In this document: positions 7,438-16,822 of the stretch, in pieces
How positions within the stretch are numbered: position 1 is the stretch's first letter
How the letters are laid out: each line of letters starts with the position of its first letter
Source of the DNA: SZUA-265 sp966249405
Lineage (GTDB): Bacteria; Myxococcota_A; Polyangia; Polyangiales; Polyangiaceae
DNA: 64,000 bases
Reading direction: 5' to 3'
NCBI GenBank assembly: GCA_966249405.1
Contig: CBINDO010000006.1
Location: 1 to 64,000 of the forward strand
Notes under the pieces: generated by a model
Told to the model about the DNA's origin: nothing
Seen by the model: the letters and a program-made list of their open reading frames with translations, nothing else
Databases searched by the model: none
Translations under genes and position numbers: made by a program

Positions 7438-8490
7438 TCAGGCCATCGGCGCGCGGCGGGGCGCGTAGGCGTTGAGCGCGCCTTGCAGCTCTTCGGTGAC
7501 CCGATCGATGAGCTCTTGCGGCTCCAACACGCGCGCGCGTTTGCCCCACTCCACGACCCAGCTCGTGAGTTGGGTGAGGTTACCAACCTGCATGGTGAGA
7601 CGGAGCTTGCCGCCGTTCATCAACATCAGCTTCTGAGTGGGGTGAACCTGGCGCATGCGGACGTACTCCGCAGCCGGCGCGTCGAACTCGATGACGACCT
7701 TGTAGCGCTCTGCGCCTTTCCAAATTCCGAACTCCCCTTGGAAGTAGTCGTCGATCTTGAAGTCTTCGGGGAGCTCGAAGCGTTCCGTGCTGGCAGCCTG
7801 CGTATCGCGCATCCGATCGAGCAGGAAGGTCCGAACCTCCCCGCGCTCCACGTGGTAACCCACGCAGTAAACCGAATCGCGATGCAGCACCATGGCGTAG
7901 GGGTGAATCGTGATTTGCTCTTCGGTGCCTTTGCTGGCGCTCTTGTACATCAAGCTCAGCGGTCGCAGGTCGCTCACGGCCTGGAACAGATCGTCGAGCT
8001 CCTCGGTTTTTTCGCCGTAGTTCTTGGGCGCGAACGGCAAATACAAGAAGCGGTCTTCCAACCGCGCGTCCGCCAAACCGGTGTTGGGGCCGCGACCGGG
8101 CCGCTGGGCGAGTCCGAGCAACTTGTCGGTCGCTAGCTCGATTTCGTCGTAGAGCGCCGAGCCGCGCATCGGTTCGAAGATGCGTCGCGCAGCGAGCAGC
8201 GCGTATGCCTGAGTGCGCCGCAGCTCCAGTTTGCGGGGCAGGTCGCTGCCGCGGATCTTCCAGCGGCGCGTGCCGCCGGGCTTGTCCTCACTCGACTCGA
8301 GGTCGTACTCGCGCTCCAGCTCGCGAAGGTAGCGGCGCATCGTCCGCGGCGTGACGTCGAGGGAGTCTGCCAGTTCGTACAGCGTCATCCCCTTGGGGTG
8401 CCGGGTCAGAAGCTCGCGCAGGCGGTCCATCCGCCGGTGTTGAGTGAAGCGGCCCAGGGGGCGTCCCAGTACTTGTTCTTCCATCGTCAT
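7438..8490 (-). CDS. HTH-WYL domain transcriptional regulator
   Basis: A 350-residue regulator. An N-terminal HTH_11/DeoR-like winged helix (about residues 18-75, with LYELADSLDVTPRTMRRYL as the helix-turn-helix) is followed by a WYL domain (about 150-240, including HPYAMVLHRDSVYCVGY where the family shows the WYL-like ligand pocket) and a C-terminal WCX-like extension (about 260-345). Such proteins include PafB/PafC and YafY; many sense single-stranded nucleic acid or other ligands and regulate DNA-damage responses or defence islands. No defence genes lie beside this one. It is divergent from a histidine kinase across 97 bases, which may hold a shared control region. Confidence 0.88.
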   Translation of the reverse strand: MTMEEQVLGRPLGRFTQHRRMDRLRELLTRHPKGMTLYELADSLDVTPRTMRRYLRELEREYDLESSEDKPGGTRRWKIRGSDLPRKLELRRTQAYALLAARRIFEPMRGSALYDEIELATDKLLGLAQRPGRGPNTGLADARLEDRFLYLPFAPKNYGEKTEELDDLFQAVSDLRPLSLMYKSASKGTEEQITIHPYAMVLHRDSVYCVGYHVERGEVRTFLLDRMRDTQAASTERFELPEDFKIDDYFQGEFGIWKGAERYKVVIEFDAPAAEYVRMRQVHPTQKLMLMNGGKLRLTMQVGNLTQLTSWVVEWGKRARVLEPQELIDRVTEELQGALNAYAPRRAPMA

Positions 8491-8587
8491 TTGGGGCTCA
8501 CGGCTGCAAAGATTCGAGGCATGGACGATAGCGGAGCGTCTTTGCTTGTCGACCCTCTATGTTAGGGGGTAAGACAAAAAACGTCCG

Positions 8588-10606
8588 ATGGATCTACGAG
8601 CCCAGACGTCCCTGTTTTGCGGAGCGTTGGCATTGGCCATCGCGCTCAACGTACTTTTGCGCGGCAAACCCGGCAAGGCGCAGTGGTTGTTCGTGGCCTT
8701 CGCGGCCGACGTCGGGTTTTGGTACTTCGCCCAGTGGCTGTATTTCGATGGTCGCGCGCAAGTGTGGGCGCATTTTACCGCGGCGCTCGTTATCTTGATG
8801 CCGCAACTCGCGCTGCACCTGTTCGATGCGATCTTGCCCGATACCGGACGCCGTACGTTGTTCAATGTTGCCCATGGGCTCGCGGCAGTGTTTTTGGTGC
8901 TCGCCGTCTCTTCGCTGCACGAACACGGGCTCGTCCGCGGGGCTGTGCTGCTGTACGTGTTCGGGTTGTTCGCGGCTGGACTGTGGGCGCTTTATCGACG
9001 CGGTGAGTCGTCGGGCTCGAAGGCGACGCAGCGGCGCGTCCGTTTTCTCGTCGTGTTCGGTGCGCTGGCGATCACGTTCAGCCTCGCGGACTTCTTGTGG
9101 TTCGTCGGAGCGCCGCTGCCGCCGGTGGGCGCCGTGCTGGCCACGGTGTTCTTGTTCGTTCTTGCGGAGTCACTCATCCGCGCGCGACTCGGCGACCTCT
9201 ACGACATGGCCGTGCGTGCGCTCGTCGCAACCACTTTGGCGTTCAGCATGGCCGGCGTCTTCTACTTGTTCGCGGAGATCCTCGGTGGCTTCAACGAGAT
9301 GTACCTGAATGCAGTGCTCGGCGGCACCGTAATTCTGGTGTTGTTCGAGCCGGTGAGGGACAAGATCAATCGCTACGTGCGGCGCACCTTGTTCCTCGAG
9401 CGTCATGACCTCGAGCTTGCGGTGGCGCGCGCCAAAGACCAGCTGTCGCGTTCTTTGAACGTAAATCAGATGGCGCAAGTCGTCGTCTCGTGCCTCGACA
9501 ACTCGCGACGCGCCACTACCGTGGCCCTCTACGTCGCGGACTCTGCGCGCATCGACTTCGAGTGGATAGGTGGGTTCGGTGAATCGGTTCCAGCAGCCGT
9601 CAGCGTGGCGACGGTGAGGCCGGTCGAAGAGGTGCTCAAGCAGACGCGTTCGCTCGACTTCGGCGCGCTTCAACGCCGTTTGGACGTCGACGCCAGCGTC
9701 GAAGAGCGAGAGAAAGACGAGCGTTTGGTCGCCGTCGGAGCCGCGTTCGGTGGATTGCGTAACGGCGTGTGCGTCGGCGTCTTCAGCGAAGCTCGCGAGC
9801 TCATCGCGCTGCTGCTCGTGCACGACGAACGTGCAACGGACGCTTTCTCGAGCGACGACTTGGCGCTGCTCGAGGCCTTGGCGCTGCATATCGGCCTGGT
9901 GCTCGAGAACACCCGCGAACACCAGCGACTCCAAGAGCGTGAGCGGCTGGCGGCGCTCGGCCAGATGGCAGCGGGCCTGGCGCACGAGATCAAGAATCCT
10001 CTGGGCTCGATCAAGGGCGCTGCGCAGCTCCTGCAACAGGAACCGTCTCAGCAAGAGTTCTTGGACATCATCGTAGAGGAGGTCGAGCGACTCGATAGGG
10101 TGGTGCGGTCCGTGTTATCCTACGCCAAGACCGACGCCGGCCAGTCCTCCCCCTTGGACGTGAATTCGGTGGTCGAGCGTACCTGCATGCTCCTGTCCAA
10201 GAGTCAGGAACACCAGGTGACGTTCCAGCTCGATTTGTCGGAGGCAGCGCCCTACGCGCTCGGGAACGCCGAGCACCTGCGACAAATATTGATCAATCTG
10301 GTGAACAATGCCGTCGAAGCCAATCAGGGCCGAGGGGTGGTCAGCGTAACGACTCGGCAGGGCCGCCCTGGGTCGGACCCTTTCGCGGAGGTGATCGTCG
10401 CCGATTCGGGACCGGGCCTTTCGGACGAAGCCAAACGTGGACTGTTCGTGCCGTTTTTCACCACCAAGCCACGCGGCACGGGCCTTGGTCTGGCCGTGAG
10501 TCAGCGTTTGGTGACCGCCATGGGGGGGCGCATCGAGGTAAACTCACGACAAGGTTACGGTGCGGCGTTTACGGTACGATTGCCGGCCGTCCCTGGGCCG
10601 ATGTAG
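8588..10606 (+). CDS. Membrane histidine kinase with a GAF-like sensor
   Basis: A 672-residue sensor kinase. About 260 N-terminal residues form seven or more hydrophobic segments, resembling the membrane sensor of PrsK/7TM-type kinases. A GAF-like domain spans about 290-455. The HisKA domain carries the phospho-acceptor His near residue 466 in GLAHEIKNPLGS. The HATPase_c domain shows the N-box NLVNNAVEAN, G1 DSGPGL, F-box FVPFFTTK and G2 GTGLGLAV, so it is intact. No response regulator is adjacent, making it an orphan of the NtrB-like HEIKNPL subclass, which often pairs with NtrC-type sigma-54 activators; that pairing is inference. The ATG at 8588 is 97 bases from the divergent WYL gene. Confidence 0.9.
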   Translation: MDLRAQTSLFCGALALAIALNVLLRGKPGKAQWLFVAFAADVGFWYFAQWLYFDGRAQVWAHFTAALVILMPQLALHLFDAILPDTGRRTLFNVAHGLAAVFLVLAVSSLHEHGLVRGAVLLYVFGLFAAGLWALYRRGESSGSKATQRRVRFLVVFGALAITFSLADFLWFVGAPLPPVGAVLATVFLFVLAESLIRARLGDLYDMAVRALVATTLAFSMAGVFYLFAEILGGFNEMYLNAVLGGTVILVLFEPVRDKINRYVRRTLFLERHDLELAVARAKDQLSRSLNVNQMAQVVVSCLDNSRRATTVALYVADSARIDFEWIGGFGESVPAAVSVATVRPVEEVLKQTRSLDFGALQRRLDVDASVEEREKDERLVAVGAAFGGLRNGVCVGVFSEARELIALLLVHDERATDAFSSDDLALLEALALHIGLVLENTREHQRLQERERLAALGQMAAGLAHEIKNPLGSIKGAAQLLQQEPSQQEFLDIIVEEVERLDRVVRSVLSYAKTDAGQSSPLDVNSVVERTCMLLSKSQEHQVTFQLDLSEAAPYALGNAEHLRQILINLVNNAVEANQGRGVVSVTTRQGRPGSDPFAEVIVADSGPGLSDEAKRGLFVPFFTTKPRGTGLGLAVSQRLVTAMGGRIEVNSRQGYGAAFTVRLPAVPGPM

Positions 10607-10870
10607 CCAACGGTCCGACTGGAGCATGTCCGAACCACAGGTCGCTTCTCGCCCACGAGCTATCCGATCGGGGTCATTTGCGCACTTCGAGGGCAAGTCG
10701 GCCTCCAGGTCCTGAGCCGTTGGCCGTATCTATGCCCATGCCCCACGTTCAAAGCCGCGCCCGAATCACGGAACCGCCGCGTACCACGGGGTTTTTCGAA
10801 CACTTAGTTAAGCGACAGGGTGCCCAAGGTTCAGACCGGCTGACGGGGAATTTCGCACCTTTCCCGCGGC
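10607..10870. other. Intergenic region without a supported gene
   Basis: Between the histidine kinase and the FHA gene. A 79-codon frame from 10678 has Arg/Pro-rich content and no family resemblance. The only structured signals are the promoter and hairpin at the right end, listed separately. Confidence 0.5.
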
Positions 10871-10900
10871 TTGACCGCTGCGCGTTTCGACGAATATTCT
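10871..10900 (+). promoter_or_regulatory. Candidate sigma-70 promoter of the FHA-DUF4388 gene
   Basis: TTGACC and TATTCT separated by 18 bases, ending 41 bases before the ATG at 10942. The spacing to the gene and the near-consensus -35 make it one of the better promoters in the window. Confidence 0.5.
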
Positions 10901-10906
10901 ACGGTG

Positions 10907-10922
10907 CCGTGCATTAGCACGG
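10907..10922 (+). promoter_or_regulatory. Small hairpin in the predicted 5' leader
   Basis: CCGTGC-ATTA-GCACGG, a perfect 6-bp stem with a tetraloop, just downstream of the predicted transcription start and 19 bases before the FHA gene. It might stabilise the messenger. Confidence 0.35.
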
Positions 10923-10941
10923 TCCGCGGCAGGCGTTATCG

Positions 10942-11886
10942 ATGGCATTAGCTCTACGTTTCATTTCCGGCAAATACCAGGGCGGCGAGTTCCCGTTGGA
11001 GGAGAACCGCGAGGTGCTCGTGGGGCGCTCCAGTGACTTGGACATGGTGCTGGTCGAGGAGATGGTCTCGCGTAAACACGCGCGACTGCAGCTGATTCAA
11101 GGTCGCATCGAGATCGAAGACTTGGGTTCTACGAACGGCACGTTCGTCAACGGCGAGCGCATCACTCGCATGTCCGTGGGTGAGGGCGATCGCATCCTCA
11201 TCGGCAGCAACATCTTGCGCGTCGTTTCTTTGGACGCAGATGGCGGCAAAGCTCCCGTCAAGCCCAACGCCAACACCGGAAGTAACCGGCGCGTGGTCCG
11301 TCGTTTCAACGGCGCGGCTCCTGGTGAGACACGCATGAGCGGAAGCCTGGAAGACATTCCGCTCCCCGATCTGCTGCAGTTGTTCGGCAGTTCGAAGAAA
11401 GACGGCATCTTGCTGATCGACAGCGGCATCTCCGTTGGCCGCGTGGTGCTCAAAGGTGGAGTTGTTCACTTTGCGCAGATCGACCGCGAGGGCGGCGGGG
11501 CGGAACCGCTTCCGCCTCTCAAGGCCGTCTACCGCATGTTGACGTGGGAGACGGGCGTCTTCGAGCTCGATCCGCTGGACGATCAGGTCTACTCCGAGGT
11601 GATCGACCTCTCGGTGCAGGAAGTACTGATGGAGGCCTTCCGTCAGAAGGACGAACTCGCGCAGCTTCACGCGCGTCTGCCTCTGCTGACCGCCAAGGTG
11701 TCCATGATTCGTCCGCTGGAGGCGAAGCTCAGTGACCTCGACGCGGCCGAGCTGGACGTCCTTCAGCTCGCTTACAACCGCGGAACTCTAGGCGGCGCGA
11801 TGGACACGAGCCCGCTCAGCGACCTCGACACCGCAAAGGCGCTCGTCAGGCTCATCGAGCAGGGTTACCTGCAGATCGATCCCTGA
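10942..11886 (+). CDS. FHA domain plus DUF4388 (PATAN-like) signalling protein
   Basis: A 314-residue cytoplasmic protein. Residues about 20-95 form an FHA phosphothreonine-binding domain with the signature VGRSSDLD, MVSRKHARL and LGSTNGTFVNGE. After a basic linker, residues about 133-240 match DUF4388: SLEDIPLPDLLQLFGSSKKDGILLI, then the GGVVHFAQ strand. DUF4388 is common in Myxococcota and Deinococcus-type signalling proteins. The C-terminal 70 residues look like a small winged-helix fold. It probably reads out Ser/Thr kinase phosphorylation; such a kinase is encoded 6 kb away at 17571-20186, though a direct link is unproven. A strong terminator follows. Confidence 0.9.
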   Translation: MALALRFISGKYQGGEFPLEENREVLVGRSSDLDMVLVEEMVSRKHARLQLIQGRIEIEDLGSTNGTFVNGERITRMSVGEGDRILIGSNILRVVSLDADGGKAPVKPNANTGSNRRVVRRFNGAAPGETRMSGSLEDIPLPDLLQLFGSSKKDGILLIDSGISVGRVVLKGGVVHFAQIDREGGGAEPLPPLKAVYRMLTWETGVFELDPLDDQVYSEVIDLSVQEVLMEAFRQKDELAQLHARLPLLTAKVSMIRPLEAKLSDLDAAELDVLQLAYNRGTLGGAMDTSPLSDLDTAKALVRLIEQGYLQIDP

Positions 11887-11925
11887 CCAGCGCCCCTCCA
11901 GCCTCTTCGGTGTCGGGACGAGTGC

Positions 11926-11965
11926 GGTGAACCGGCGCTCGTGAACGAGCGCCGGTTCACCGGCT
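11926..11965. terminator. Strong terminator between convergent genes
   Basis: Perfect 16-bp stem GGTGAACCGGCGCTCG-TGAA-CGAGCGCCGGTTCACC followed by GGCTTTT. It separates the FHA gene (plus) from the large lipoprotein (minus, stop at 11968). Confidence 0.88.
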
Positions 11966-11967
11966 TT

Positions 11968-14900
11968 TCAGCGGCTATTGAACGGCCCGTAGCCGACGAG
12001 GTTGCTGATTTGAACGGTGGCGTCGAGTTGACCGACGTAGCGGTTGAACTTCGTGTGAGCCGCGTCGACGGTGTCGTCTGCGCGACGAATAGGCACGCCC
12101 GATTCGTCGCGAGCCAGCTCTGGACGACCAAAGTCGTCGAACATCACGTTGCCTTCTTCGTCCGTCTCCACCTCGTAGACCCCGAGCAGGAGCTCGTTTG
12201 CGGTCTCCAACATGCGGCTACCGATGCCCTTGTCCACGGAGACGCCGAGCACCGTCTCACGTCCAAACCGGCGAGCCACGTACGTGATCCCCGACTCCGG
12301 GTTGGTGAACCGTTGCTGCTCGACCTCGGGGATCTGGAGCTCGGCGCTGATCGATCCCTCCACCCAAATTCTCAGCTTGTTGCTCAGCTCGAGGTCGCCG
12401 TTGAGCCTCCCGTACAGGTGCGAGAACACCATCGTCGGAATCGATTGGTTGTAACCGAAGTTCGGAAACAACTGACGTGCATCCGCGGGAAGCACCGGCG
12501 ATGTGGAGAGCAGATCCGGCACGATCACGACCGGCTCACCACTAGAGACCGCAGCGCTCGTTACATACGGAGAGACACTGCCCCATTGCCCGGAGAGTAG
12601 GCCGCCGAGCAACCGATCGACGGCTTGGGGGACGTCGTTTCTGAAGTTGATGTTCGTTATTCGGTCGTCGAGGTAGATGTCTCGGCTAAACGAGTTGAAT
12701 ACCGGGCGACCATCGGTCAACGCACGCGCCGCGAGCGCCTTTTCGATCTCGAACCCGGAGCGTTCTGCGTAGTTCTGATAGTCCCAGGAGCCGCCAGCGT
12801 TCGGACCACCGTCGTAAGCTGGCGCCAAGAATCGACCCACGCCAGCGTCCAAGACGAACGTCTCGGCGGCGTTGCTCACGCCGCGAGTGTTGAGGTCGAA
12901 GAAGTTGCCGTTGAGCGTTTGCTGAAAGTACTGCCCAGGTTCGGGCGCCATCAGCACCGAGGCGATGCCGTTGAACATTTCGGTCTGGGCGATCAGGCCT
13001 GGGCGCATCACGTCGTCGCTCGTGCGCCACTCGTTGATGATGTCGCCGAGGCCCGGCACTTGTTCGACGAGTTCGGTGTAGAACGCGTTCGTGAACGAGA
13101 TGCTCCAATGGTACGCACGTAGCCGTTCGTAGAACTGGCGTGCCATGAACGACGGCAAGTTGATATCCGTCCAACCGCGTCGCTTGGCGCGGAAGTAGGT
13201 CAACGGGTAGTTGTAGTCGTTCTTCGCGATCGTCTCCATCGTGACCTCGTAGGCGTCCGCGCCCGAGTCGAACGGATTGACGTGCATGTACGCGTTCATC
13301 ATGTCCCCGCCGAATCGATACGGCCAGCGCGCGTTGCCAGCGGCCGCGGTGGCTGCGTCCGGTGCCACGCGCACCTTGGTGCCCTGGATGTCGGTGGGCA
13401 GAGTGGCGCTATTGACGAAGTCGTCCCAATGCGCGTGATCCTTCGGCGGGGGAGCGCACACCTTGCCATGAACGATACGCCACTCGGCCTTGGCTTTCTC
13501 GGCGTCCGTTGCTGCGCGACAGCGCGCTGGGTCGAAGATCTGCAAACGCCGCGCTAGCTCCGTGTAGTGAATGGCGACTGGAAACTCGAAATCGACGTTG
13601 TATACGGGCCAATCTTCGTTTCGCTGGCCTTCGTTGAGAGACAACATGTCGCCCTGAACGATGGACGTGAGCTGCCGGTTGTCCATGGTCTCCAGCACGC
13701 GGCCGTACAGCACTTTCATCGCCATTACGTCGTATTGGCCGAGCCCGATGGTCTCGAAGAACCGTGCGTTCTGGTACTCCATCGTCGAGGTGTGCGCGAA
13801 GTAGTTGAGGCCGGGGCGCGGCTCGTCCGCGACGCCCATTTCGTCCGTGGTCAGCGGGTCCAGGTAGCGGGGACCCATGCACGAATCTTGGCGGACGTCC
13901 GAACCACCACCGCGGACGCTACCGTTGCAGGAAGCTGTCGACGTGCCTTCGTGGGTCCGGAGTTGCCAGTATTGCGGGTCGTAGTTGGGGGAGTCCCACG
14001 AAGAGGTGAAGTTGTGGAGCAACCCCAATGAGTGGCCGATTTCGTGGAGCTGGATCCCCTTGTAAACCTCGACCCACAAGTCTTCGTAGACCTTGTCTGC
14101 GAACTGGGCGCCGTCCAAATCCGGATACTTGGCTCGGTAGAATTGACCGAGACCTCGGATCTCCGGCGTGCCGATGCTCGTGAGCTTGTCGAGGTAACAC
14201 ACGCCGCGTTGACCCAAGGCCTGCATCAAGCGCTGATCGCCCGAGGCCAACGCGCCGAGGTCGTACGAGCGCAACGGTGACGTCATCCCGAGGAGTTCCT
14301 GGGAGGATGCGGCGGCGGGGTCGGCGCCGGCCGCATCGAACACCCAGGCGCCGTTGACCATGTTGGCTTCGAACTCCGAACCCAAGAGCGGCTCTGCGGC
14401 AGCCTGGAAGCGCAGCAAGTCTTTCCCTGCTCGAGCCGGATCGGGCGCGAGGTTGGCGCGGAACGTGGCGATCCCTTTGGCCGGAGCCTGCGCGTCGATC
14501 GACGACAAGTCCATCGGGACGGTCTGATGCAAGCGGTCGAGGTCGACCTGTTTCACCCGTTCGTCGATTTGTTCGGAGGTCAGGGCGTCTTTGGGTGCGT
14601 GCCCATCGCGCAGCGCTCGCTCGAACAACGCGGCCGTGGTTCCGCCGGTGATCTCGTCGAGGCCGAGTTCACCCAACGCCACCAAGATGAGGTCCCGGAC
14701 GCGGCCCGCGGACTGCGTCGCGCTGCGACCGATGGTCGTGGCAGCCGCACCGACGATCTGTCCCGTCGCGGGATCTCCGCGCCACGCTCCGATACCTCCG
14801 AACGGCGCTTGAGTGTTGTAGTTCCAGTAGATGAGCATGTTCTTGCGGATGTCACCTTGGCGGAACCGTTCACCCTCTTCGCCGCATGCCGGGTCGTCGT

Positions 14901-16476
14901 AGTCGCGTACCGGGTTGTGGCACAACACGAGCACGTTTCCCGGCTTCTTGGGTGTGGGTAAACCCCAACCGCCGAACTGAACCATCTGGATCTTGTCCGC
15001 GCCGCTGTCAGCGACGTCGAAGTACTTGGCGTGGCACGCGTCGCGCTCGGCCTGGAGATCGGCATGGGCGGCGGTGCGACGACACTCCACCTCTCGCGCC
15101 GTGGCCACAGCTTGCTGCAGAGCCTGATTCCAGGTAGCGATGAGCTGCTCGTTGGCTCCTTGTTGCGTGACCTTGCCCTTGCTGTTGACCTTGTCTTGGA
15201 GGTCGTCGGGCATGTCCGGATCGACGTAATACGTGAGCGTCTCCAACTCCCGGTCGCGCACCGGAATGGTGCAGCGATTGCGTAAGCTACACTGGGCGCC
15301 CTGGCTGCCTTCGTAGCCGGTTTGCGCGTTCTCGCATTGGTCTTCGGTGCCGTTGTCGTCGGCGTCCCCGCGGGCCTCGTAGTTGCAAGGGACCGAACAC
15401 GTGCGGGATGCCAAACACACCGCACCCGAGCGCCCGGTCACGTCCTCGCAATCGGAGTTCGATTCGCAGCTCCCCACGGTCTGGTGATTCTGCTTCCAGA
15501 GATCGTGCTTGAGCATCAAGCGCTTCACGCCCTCGTCCGTGAACCCGTATTGCGGGTCGTACGTCTCTAGCGGCGCGGTGATGATCCCGTGCATGGCGCT
15601 GTCGCCGATGCCGCCCGGGTTGCCGATGATGTCCTGCGGCGCTTCGGTGTTCTCGAACGGCTCGAAATCATCATCCGGGTCGGCCTTGTCGAGGCGCCAG
15701 AACGACGTCCGAAGCACGGCCTCCTGCGGATCGCAGGAGTAGATGGCGGAACCTGTGAAGATTCCCATGATCCAACACAGGGGAAATTCGAAGTTACCCC
15801 ACTTCGTCATCTCCGGTTCCACCAAGAAGTGCGAAGTCACGTCCATGTAGCCCGCGTCCGGCTCGATCAGCGTCGCGTCTTCCGATGTCTCGTCGTTGTC
15901 GTAGTAGACGATCGGGGTTACCTTGACGTCGCCGAAGACTTTGCCGAAGAACATCTCCGTCCACACGGGCGTGTTCACCAGATTCTGCGACCAATCCACG
16001 CGAAAATGATCGCGCTCGTTCCACGGGCGGTCGGTCGTGTTCTCTTCTTGAATGTTCAGCTCTTCGCCGGTCGCCGGGTTATAGGCGTTCCGCAGGTCGA
16101 AGTGGCTTTCGATCTTGTAGGCGGCGATCAAGTCGCCGTTGGGTTTGCTGCCTGTACCTCGATCCGAGCCGCCGGTGATCGAATACGCGCGGCGAGCGAA
16201 CAGCATGTCTTCGGTGACCTCCCAGCGTACGCGTTCGACGCCGCTGGCCGTGCTCACTCCCACCAACTCCTGCGACTCCGAAGCATCGACGACGAAGTTT
16301 CGCGTCAGGAAGACGGGATTATCGTCGGCGTCTCGCACGTCCCCGATGAAGAACGCCTTGGACAATGCGTTCGGCTGGACCCGGTTGATGGTGGGTCTTT
16401 CTACTGCACAACTGACGGAGGCAAGTGCGCTCAGCGCGACGAACGAGCGGGCGAGATGGCGTGATGACATGAACAT
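11968..16476 (-). CDS. Very large zinc-metalloprotease-like lipoprotein
   Basis: A 1,502-residue exported protein. The signal peptide ends in a lipobox with Cys23 (LSALASVSC), so it is probably anchored in the envelope. A Cys-rich stretch lies at about residues 345-410 (CESNSDCED and following Cys pairs). Near residue 810 is a zincin motif HEIGHSLGLLHN, which fits HExxHxxGxxH metallopeptidases, and about 100 residues further on is STMEYQNA, resembling the metzincin Met-turn. The rest has no domain I can name. A GAGGA ribosome-binding site is six bases before the ATG. The gene is monocistronic. Secreted metalloproteases fit a predatory or degradative lifestyle, but the substrate is unknown. 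The M12/M57-like assignment is tentative. Confidence 0.82.
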   Translation of the reverse strand: MFMSSRHLARSFVALSALASVSCAVERPTINRVQPNALSKAFFIGDVRDADDNPVFLTRNFVVDASESQELVGVSTASGVERVRWEVTEDMLFARRAYSITGGSDRGTGSKPNGDLIAAYKIESHFDLRNAYNPATGEELNIQEENTTDRPWNERDHFRVDWSQNLVNTPVWTEMFFGKVFGDVKVTPIVYYDNDETSEDATLIEPDAGYMDVTSHFLVEPEMTKWGNFEFPLCWIMGIFTGSAIYSCDPQEAVLRTSFWRLDKADPDDDFEPFENTEAPQDIIGNPGGIGDSAMHGIITAPLETYDPQYGFTDEGVKRLMLKHDLWKQNHQTVGSCESNSDCEDVTGRSGAVCLASRTCSVPCNYEARGDADDNGTEDQCENAQTGYEGSQGAQCSLRNRCTIPVRDRELETLTYYVDPDMPDDLQDKVNSKGKVTQQGANEQLIATWNQALQQAVATAREVECRRTAAHADLQAERDACHAKYFDVADSGADKIQMVQFGGWGLPTPKKPGNVLVLCHNPVRDYDDPACGEEGERFRQGDIRKNMLIYWNYNTQAPFGGIGAWRGDPATGQIVGAAATTIGRSATQSAGRVRDLILVALGELGLDEITGGTTAALFERALRDGHAPKDALTSEQIDERVKQVDLDRLHQTVPMDLSSIDAQAPAKGIATFRANLAPDPARAGKDLLRFQAAAEPLLGSEFEANMVNGAWVFDAAGADPAAASSQELLGMTSPLRSYDLGALASGDQRLMQALGQRGVCYLDKLTSIGTPEIRGLGQFYRAKYPDLDGAQFADKVYEDLWVEVYKGIQLHEIGHSLGLLHNFTSSWDSPNYDPQYWQLRTHEGTSTASCNGSVRGGGSDVRQDSCMGPRYLDPLTTDEMGVADEPRPGLNYFAHTSTMEYQNARFFETIGLGQYDVMAMKVLYGRVLETMDNRQLTSIVQGDMLSLNEGQRNEDWPVYNVDFEFPVAIHYTELARRLQIFDPARCRAATDAEKAKAEWRIVHGKVCAPPPKDHAHWDDFVNSATLPTDIQGTKVRVAPDAATAAAGNARWPYRFGGDMMNAYMHVNPFDSGADAYEVTMETIAKNDYNYPLTYFRAKRRGWTDINLPSFMARQFYERLRAYHWSISFTNAFYTELVEQVPGLGDIINEWRTSDDVMRPGLIAQTEMFNGIASVLMAPEPGQYFQQTLNGNFFDLNTRGVSNAAETFVLDAGVGRFLAPAYDGGPNAGGSWDYQNYAERSGFEIEKALAARALTDGRPVFNSFSRDIYLDDRITNINFRNDVPQAVDRLLGGLLSGQWGSVSPYVTSAAVSSGEPVVIVPDLLSTSPVLPADARQLFPNFGYNQSIPTMVFSHLYGRLNGDLELSNKLRIWVEGSISAELQIPEVEQQRFTNPESGITYVARRFGRETVLGVSVDKGIGSRMLETANELLLGVYEVETDEEGNVMFDDFGRPELARDESGVPIRRADDTVDAAHTKFNRYVGQLDATVQISNLVGYGPFNSR

Positions 16477-16822
16477 TCCTCGAGCGCGCCACGGGGCGCC
16501 GGATCAGGGTACGAGGGATCCCAGGCTTTGCCGACCCAATTCAACGTCGGGTTAGCCACACTTCAAGGTTGAAACGAAGTTCGAACCCGGTGGGCGAGAT
16601 GAACGTCCCCTCCCATCCCACAAACACGCTTCCTCCAGGCCCTTGCCCGGGTGTTTCGCCGCGGGCGCTAGAGCAGACATCGAAACCGGTCGCGTTGGGC
16701 AAAACGCGCGCGAAGCGGGGAAGGCGCCGTTGTTTGGCCGCGGTTCTGGATGTATCTTTCTCGATCGTTCGCCCGTCGTGCCGGTGGCGTCTCGGGTTTG
16801 GCAGAACCGTTCCCAGTGCGAC
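16477..16822. other. Intergenic region between the protease and SUKH genes
   Basis: No gene is supported. Frames on the plus strand are antisense shadows with Arg-rich content. It should carry the protease promoter on the minus strand; apart from the ribosome-binding site near 16483-16487 I see no clear signal. Confidence 0.45.

Noticed and set aside
10678..10917. A 79-codon frame between the histidine kinase and FHA genes
   Set aside because: No ribosome-binding site or homology, and it contains the predicted FHA promoter.
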